IMG/VR virus record: IMGVR_UViG_3300046010_015054
Location: 106,106-170,105 of that record
Length of the DNA: 64,000 nucleotides
Direction: 5' to 3' (one strand)
From: a virus
Shown here piece by piece: positions 60,427-64,000 of the stretch (positions within the stretch are counted from its first letter, which is position 1; each line of letters begins with the position of its first letter). The notes beneath the pieces were generated by a model that made no database searches, was not told the DNA's origin, and saw nothing but the letters and a program-made list of their open reading frames with translations. The position numbers were made by a program, and so were the translations under genes.

Positions 60427-61643
60427 TATATAGTTCGTACAGAATTAGATAATAATGTTTGTAAACGTCCTTGTATGCTTCTAAATGCTATATTACTTAC
60501 TTGAGCTGCACTTCTTGTAGGTTCTAAAGGAACACCTGGGGTTAAGGTAGTCTGAAGTGATAAGTTTTGGGTTAAAGTGATTAATTCGTTAAGAATATCA
60601 CTAAGTACATTTACAGTATCATTACCATATAAAACTTGTTGAGTAGCATTTTTAGATCCTAAATAAACATCATTTCCTTGTAGAGTTATAGGACCCGTTG
60701 TATCAAAATTTATAGATTCAACTGCTGTAAATCCTATAGATTTTTGAGAAGAAAATAATAAATGATCTTGTGTTGTGTTGAATACTAATCGACCAGAATT
60801 TAAAATAATTTGCTTTCCAGCATATTGATCTGGGGCTGTAGGTTTAGCATTATCTGGATAGCTATAGTATTGGTTAATTTCAACTGCTTTAGATTGTAAT
60901 GGAATTTTTTGTGTACTTGCTAAATAAATTGAAGCATCATCACCATTTATTATATCAGTTTGAGGAACCCATGCAGGATCATTGGTATTAACCTGACCAT
61001 TTCTAATAATTGTAATAGGACTACCTACGGGTCCAACTGAGGACCAAGGATTTGCTTGAGGATTTTCAGCAGTACTTCCAAATCTAATACCTTGACCCCA
61101 CCTACCCTCATAAATTATATCTCCAGGATAGGCTCTAGATGGGTGAATATTATTTTGTTCTTCAAAACCAGGTCCTAAATCTAAAGCAGGTTCTTGATCT
61201 TCAATAACATTGCCTACACCTTGAAATGAAGTAAGATAATTTTTCTTTGTTTGAAGATTAGGATCTAAAGGATTTGGAGTTGCGTTTTGATGTGGTGTAT
61301 TCCAAAGATTAAAAACAGAAATATAATAAGATTTAAAATCCGAAACGTTTGTTTGACCTGTGATTTTATCTAAGCCTTGAACAAGTAAAACAACCTCATT
61401 TTTTAAAGGATATTGTTTAATATTTGGATAAAACGGACTAGCAATGTTGTATGTACCAAAAGAAACCCCTAAAGGATCTCTTACAAGTTCAAATTCTATT
61501 GTACCAATTGAAGTCCAACCTCCATATTGTTTAAATTTTGGATGAGTATCATCTAAGATAATATCTATAACTCTAACTGGGGTGAGTAGAGTTTCAATGT
61601 AAAAATTGGATTTTTGATTATCTTTTATAAAGGGGCTACCCAT
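60426..61643 (-). CDS. 5: gp5-like baseplate hub/central spike protein
   Basis: The N-terminal ~130 residues suggest an OB-fold with TPVRVIDIILDDTHPKFKQY and FELVRDPLGVSFGTYNIA. Around residue 173 is GDIIYEGRWGQGIRFGST, a signature of the T4 gp5-related spike C-terminal region. A beta-helix-like stretch then follows (QIILNSGRLVFNTTQDHLLF, about 275-294). Length is 405 aa versus 575 in T4 gp5. The lysozyme domain of T4 gp5 is missing: no glutamate-centred lysozyme motif is present between the OB-like part and the needle. If correct, cell-wall puncture would rely on the needle alone or on another enzyme. Confidence 0.7.
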   Translation of the reverse strand: MGSPFIKDNQKSNFYIETLLTPVRVIDIILDDTHPKFKQYGGWTSIGTIEFELVRDPLGVSFGTYNIASPFYPNIKQYPLKNEVVLLVQGLDKITGQTNVSDFKSYYISVFNLWNTPHQNATPNPLDPNLQTKKNYLTSFQGVGNVIEDQEPALDLGPGFEEQNNIHPSRAYPGDIIYEGRWGQGIRFGSTAENPQANPWSSVGPVGSPITIIRNGQVNTNDPAWVPQTDIINGDDASIYLASTQKIPLQSKAVEINQYYSYPDNAKPTAPDQYAGKQIILNSGRLVFNTTQDHLLFSSQKSIGFTAVESINFDTTGPITLQGNDVYLGSKNATQQVLYGNDTVNVLSDILNELITLTQNLSLQTTLTPGVPLEPTRSAAQVSNIAFRSIQGRLQTLLSNSVRTI

Positions 61644-61972
61644 TATTTATTGAATTTTTCTATTTCAGCTAATAGTTGTTGTTTTTCTTCTTCAGAAATA
61701 GTTAAAGATTCACCTACACTTTCGGCTGCTAATGCTCTTTGAGCTAGGGCTGCCATTTTTATAAGAAGGTCGTCATTTTTAACCCCGATTTCAAGATATT
61801 CTTTAATTAGAGGTACTAAAAGTGTAGCATCTCCAATATCTTCAATCATTTCTTTCAACTCGTTAACAAGAGTCGAAACTTGTTTTTCTTTTTTCTTTTG
61901 GTTATTGTAGATTTCTTCCAAAACATTGGAAAAAGTCTTGGTCCCAAAAACAATTTTATCGAGTTGACTCAT
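61643..61972 (-). CDS. Small conserved-looking helical protein (109 aa)
   Basis: I choose the ATG at 61972 (MSQLDKIVFGTKTFSNVLEE), not 61999, because an ATATTTAT motif lies just before it and the longer start would overlap the sigma gene's end. The protein is all-helical with an N-terminal 'MSQLDKIVFGxKTFSxxLEEIYxNQ' block that I recall from small proteins of T4-like phages. The C-terminus is a Leu/Ala/Glu helix. The function of this family is unknown to me; it lies between the spike-like and gp55-like genes and shares one base with the former. Confidence 0.65.
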   Translation of the reverse strand: MSQLDKIVFGTKTFSNVLEEIYNNQKKKEKQVSTLVNELKEMIEDIGDATLLVPLIKEYLEIGVKNDDLLIKMAALAQRALAAESVGESLTISEEEKQQLLAEIEKFNK

Positions 61973-61983
61973 ACTTTTTGTGT

Positions 61984-61991
61984 ATAAATAT
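61984..61991 (-). promoter_or_regulatory. ATATTTAT motif before spike-operon gene
   Basis: Sense CAATATTTATACAC, 11 bases before the chosen ATG. This argues for the internal start over the upstream one. Confidence 0.5.
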
Positions 61992-61995
61992 TGAG

Positions 61996-62703
61996 TCAAG
62001 CAAACCTTACAACACCCGTGTCTAAATAAATAAGGTAAGCTTTCTGAAAAATTGCATAGAGGCGATTTGCTATTTTGGTAATTTGAGGAGTTTTAACATC
62101 AATCACCATTTCTCTAATGTAGATGTATAATGCTTTTTTGTTAAATACATCTAAATTTTCTCTTTTTCTAAAGAGTTCTAAAATAGCATCCGCAATTTGG
62201 GCGTCTGTTTCTTTAGGGAAGTGTTCAAATAGATTTTCTGTAGCATAGTTACAGAATTCATCTATAAAGAAAGATAATTTTTCTATATTGGGGCGTTCCT
62301 CATCAATAGTATACGAATGATTTTCATTTGTATATAATTCCTCAACAGGAGTTTTTTCTATTTTACGTTTGTAGTTTTTGGTATTTGAGATAATTAAATA
62401 TCTCTTTACAATTGTACCAAAATATGAATATGCCTTTGCTCCTCTTTCAGGATTAAATAAATGCATTTTAGTTAATAGAAATGCAATAATTTCATGTTGA
62501 AGATCCTCAATATTATCTACTTCAGTATGGTAGAATTTAAATGTGTGGATTATATTTTCGGTTAACTTGAAAAAAGCGTAGTGAATTTTTTCGTGGTATA
62601 TTTTTTCTTTTGTAGAAAAATCCAATGCTAAATTATAAGCTACTATTGCATCCTCGGTCTCCTGTGTAAAGTATTGAACACCTTTTTTTGGTTTAACATC
62701 CAT
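61996..62703 (-). CDS. 55: Late-transcription sigma factor (gp55-like)
   Basis: T4 gp55 replaces host sigma on RNA polymerase for late promoters. The 235-residue protein has FTQETEDAIVAYNLA near the start, a sigma-region-2-like core with FKFYHTEVDNIEDLQHEIIA and HLFNPERGAKAYSYFGTIVK (about residues 82-101), then RYLIISNTKNYKRK, the phage-late-sigma signature 'F.P..G.A.SYFG.I.K.Y.I..N'. Longer than T4 gp55 (185), with a C-terminal helical extension. It probably recognises the phage's late -10-type element; the window's recurrent ATATTTAT sites are candidates. Confidence 0.85.
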   Translation of the reverse strand: MDVKPKKGVQYFTQETEDAIVAYNLALDFSTKEKIYHEKIHYAFFKLTENIIHTFKFYHTEVDNIEDLQHEIIAFLLTKMHLFNPERGAKAYSYFGTIVKRYLIISNTKNYKRKIEKTPVEELYTNENHSYTIDEERPNIEKLSFFIDEFCNYATENLFEHFPKETDAQIADAILELFRKRENLDVFNKKALYIYIREMVIDVKTPQITKIANRLYAIFQKAYLIYLDTGVVRFA

Positions 62704-62704
62704 A

Positions 62705-62977
62705 TTATCTTTTAAGTCTGTACTCTTTTAGTAGTTCGTTTAATAGTTTTAATCTTTCAAAAAAGAAACCTACCTCATCGTCAGAACTAAAAGTACCCTT
62801 TGTATCTATTTCCTGTACTCTTTTATTTATGAATTGTATAACCTCATCTATTTCATTGATGTGCTTCTCATAAGACACAACAACATCTTCTGCCTTCTCA
62901 TTTTTCTTAAGAAGGTTAAAGGTCGTGAATCCTAAGACCACGACCAGAACCGAAAGTATTATAATAGTTAATATCAT
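62705..62977 (-). CDS. Small membrane-anchored coiled-coil protein (90 aa)
   Basis: N-terminal transmembrane helix ILTIIILSVLVVVLGFTTFN (residues 2-21), then a cytoplasmic or periplasmic charged coiled coil (DVVVSYEKHINEIDEVIQFI). It overlaps the HD gene by 4 bases and precedes the sigma gene by one base. Common in T4-like marine phages as an unnamed protein. Possible membrane tether or lysis accessory; unassigned. Confidence 0.65.
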   Translation of the reverse strand: MILTIIILSVLVVVLGFTTFNLLKKNEKAEDVVVSYEKHINEIDEVIQFINKRVQEIDTKGTFSSDDEVGFFFERLKLLNELLKEYRLKR

Positions 62978-63759
62978 AAATTGTCTAACATACTTCTTAA
63001 TCCTTCACTTTTTACTGAACTCAATGCTTTTTGTTTAGCCTGAGTGGGTTTAGGTGTAGGTTTCTGATTGTTTGAATTGAATGTACTACTACCTTTACTC
63101 TGAGGCACGGGATTTTTAAACTTAGGTAACCACTCCTGTTCAAACTCTATACGAGCTGCCATAAGATCTGCCTGGTGGATAATAAATGGTAAAGCTGTAC
63201 GTGGTTTTTGTTCTGGGAGATAACCCATAAGGTATTTCTTGTTAGCTTCATCATATAAACCATCATGTGTTTGGATGGCTACCATTTCATTAAAGCTATA
63301 AGAAACCCCATGAGACTGGAGGAGAAATAGTGAACGATCAGGAACTGAAGCAAATGATAGTTCTTTATTGAACATCCATTCTTCTCCTAATTTTTCTCTT
63401 CTCCATTGGTCAGTATTAGGAAGATAGGCTTCGTGTTGATCGTCACCCATTTTACCTAAATCGTGGTTTAAAGCGGAGAATACCAACTCTTCTTTAGTAT
63501 ATGTGGTAATGTCTGCTCCCATATCGGCCCACGTTTTATGAAGGGCTAGTGCGCATCTAATCACACGATTGACGTGATCTACATACCCACCTATAAAAGC
63601 ATTATGATATTCTTTTTTATGTGAAGCAGGCATCATTGAGATACGTTCTGCGTATTTCTCATAAAAAGCAAATAATTTTTCTTTTCTGGGTGATTGGATA
63701 TGATCTTGAATGTAACCTAAGAATTCAAGCCAATTTTTTTGGATTTGTTCTGCTTGCAT
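62974..63759 (-). CDS. HD-domain phosphohydrolase
   Basis: 261-residue HD-superfamily hydrolase. Metal ligands: His in GGYVDHVNRVIRCALALHKT (about residues 53-72), the HD pair in ALNHDLGKMGDDQHEAYLP (about 92-110), then QSHGVSYSFNEMVAIQTHDG and FIIHQADLMAARIEFEQEW with the final Asp. HD enzymes hydrolyse nucleotides or phosphodiesters with Mn/Mg; this type recurs in T4-like marine phages. The C-terminal ~50 residues are a Lys/Pro/Gln-rich tail, probably disordered. The first recognisable enzyme in the strand's reading direction here. Confidence 0.82.
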   Translation of the reverse strand: MQAEQIQKNWLEFLGYIQDHIQSPRKEKLFAFYEKYAERISMMPASHKKEYHNAFIGGYVDHVNRVIRCALALHKTWADMGADITTYTKEELVFSALNHDLGKMGDDQHEAYLPNTDQWRREKLGEEWMFNKELSFASVPDRSLFLLQSHGVSYSFNEMVAIQTHDGLYDEANKKYLMGYLPEQKPRTALPFIIHQADLMAARIEFEQEWLPKFKNPVPQSKGSSTFNSNNQKPTPKPTQAKQKALSSVKSEGLRSMLDNL

Positions 63760-63765
63760 AAAAAC

Positions 63766-63939
63766 TTATTGGATATCTCTTTGGATCATATCTTTTATAT
63801 CTTGAAGTAAATCTTCAGCAGATGTGATTTGTTCTTGAAATTGTTGAGCAGTTGATTGGCGGGTAAGTAAAACACTCATAGTTTTTAATTTACCTTCGAT
63901 TTTTTCAATTTTTGAAATTGCTACTTCAGGAGTTCTCAT
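63766..63939 (-). CDS. Small coiled-coil protein (57 aa)
   Basis: Reads MRTPEVAISKIEKIEGKLKT, then SVLLTRQSTAQQFQEQITSA and an acidic helix, ending MIQRDIQ. Entirely helical, amphipathic, no membrane segment. Its stop lies 6 bases before the HD gene ATG, so it is co-transcribed. No family recognised. The last 61 bases of the window (63940-64000) hold its leader and nothing else I can identify. Confidence 0.6.
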   Translation of the reverse strand: MRTPEVAISKIEKIEGKLKTMSVLLTRQSTAQQFQEQITSAEDLLQDIKDMIQRDIQ

Positions 63940-64000
63940 AATAATATATTTTAGGTTGAATGTACATAACCCCCCTTATCTCTCCTACCTTTCCTTCCCT

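Noticed and set aside
1-64000. tRNA, rRNA or insertion sequences
   Set aside because: No cloverleaf with a CCA end, no rRNA-like stretch and no transposase or terminal inverted repeats were noticed by eye; a tRNAscan/IS search would be decisive.

Overview
This window is part of the genome of a T4-superfamily tailed phage (contractile-tailed myovirus type). The call rests on a syntenic T4-like virion set, all read from the minus strand: large terminase (gp17), portal (gp20), prohead protease (gp21), scaffold (gp22), major capsid protein (gp23), neck proteins (gp13/gp14/gp15-like), baseplate wedge (gp6, gp25), a gp5-like hub or spike protein and a gp55-like late sigma factor. The DNA is AT-rich, genes abut or overlap by 1-23 bases, and starts have A/T-rich leaders without Shine-Dalgarno sequences. 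That, plus a small histone-H1-like protein of the kind common in Bacteroidota, suggests a Bacteroidota host; this is inference.

Layout in transcription order (high to low coordinates). 64.0-61.6 kb: small protein, HD hydrolase, membrane protein, sigma factor, small conserved protein. 61.6-47.5 kb: baseplate and tail proteins, including a 1679-residue protein and two tandem paralogues. 47.4-46.1 kb: a Gly-Thr/Ser-Ser repeat fibre. 46.1-43.1 kb: GIY-YIG-like nuclease, primase, PD-(D/E)XK nuclease, P-loop kinase. 43.1-31.0 kb: poorly characterised proteins, several of which begin with short peptides resembling T4 capsid-targeting sequences, plus a zinc metallopeptidase, an H1-like protein and a metallophosphoesterase. 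31.0-27.4 kb: Dps-like and cupin proteins, three tiny genes, and a coupled FAD-oxidoreductase/cupin/kinase operon. 27.4-26.7 kb: an overlapping spanin-like pair. 26.7-17.3 kb: terminase, portal, four unknown genes, protease, scaffold, capsid. 17.2-10.8 kb: a fibre, then an amidinotransferase/phosphatidylserine-decarboxylase/PhoH operon, then neck genes. 10.8-0 kb: a giant 2642-residue Gly-Thr/Ser-Ser repeat fibre and a collagen-like fibre that runs off the window edge.

The most unusual content is: (1) a ruler-like hierarchy in the giant fibre, where punctuation tripeptides fall at about 17-18, then 35, then 52 tripeptide intervals, with the same basic ~50-residue period in a second fibre 36 kb away; (2) a phage operon joining an amidinotransferase and a phosphatidylserine decarboxylase, both with intact catalytic residues; (3) a recurrent sense-strand ATATTTAT motif just upstream of at least 17 genes, often overlapping the preceding TAA stop; (4) a set of proteins with N-terminal peptides ending in [LI]xE before A/G/S, the T4 prohead-protease type of signal.
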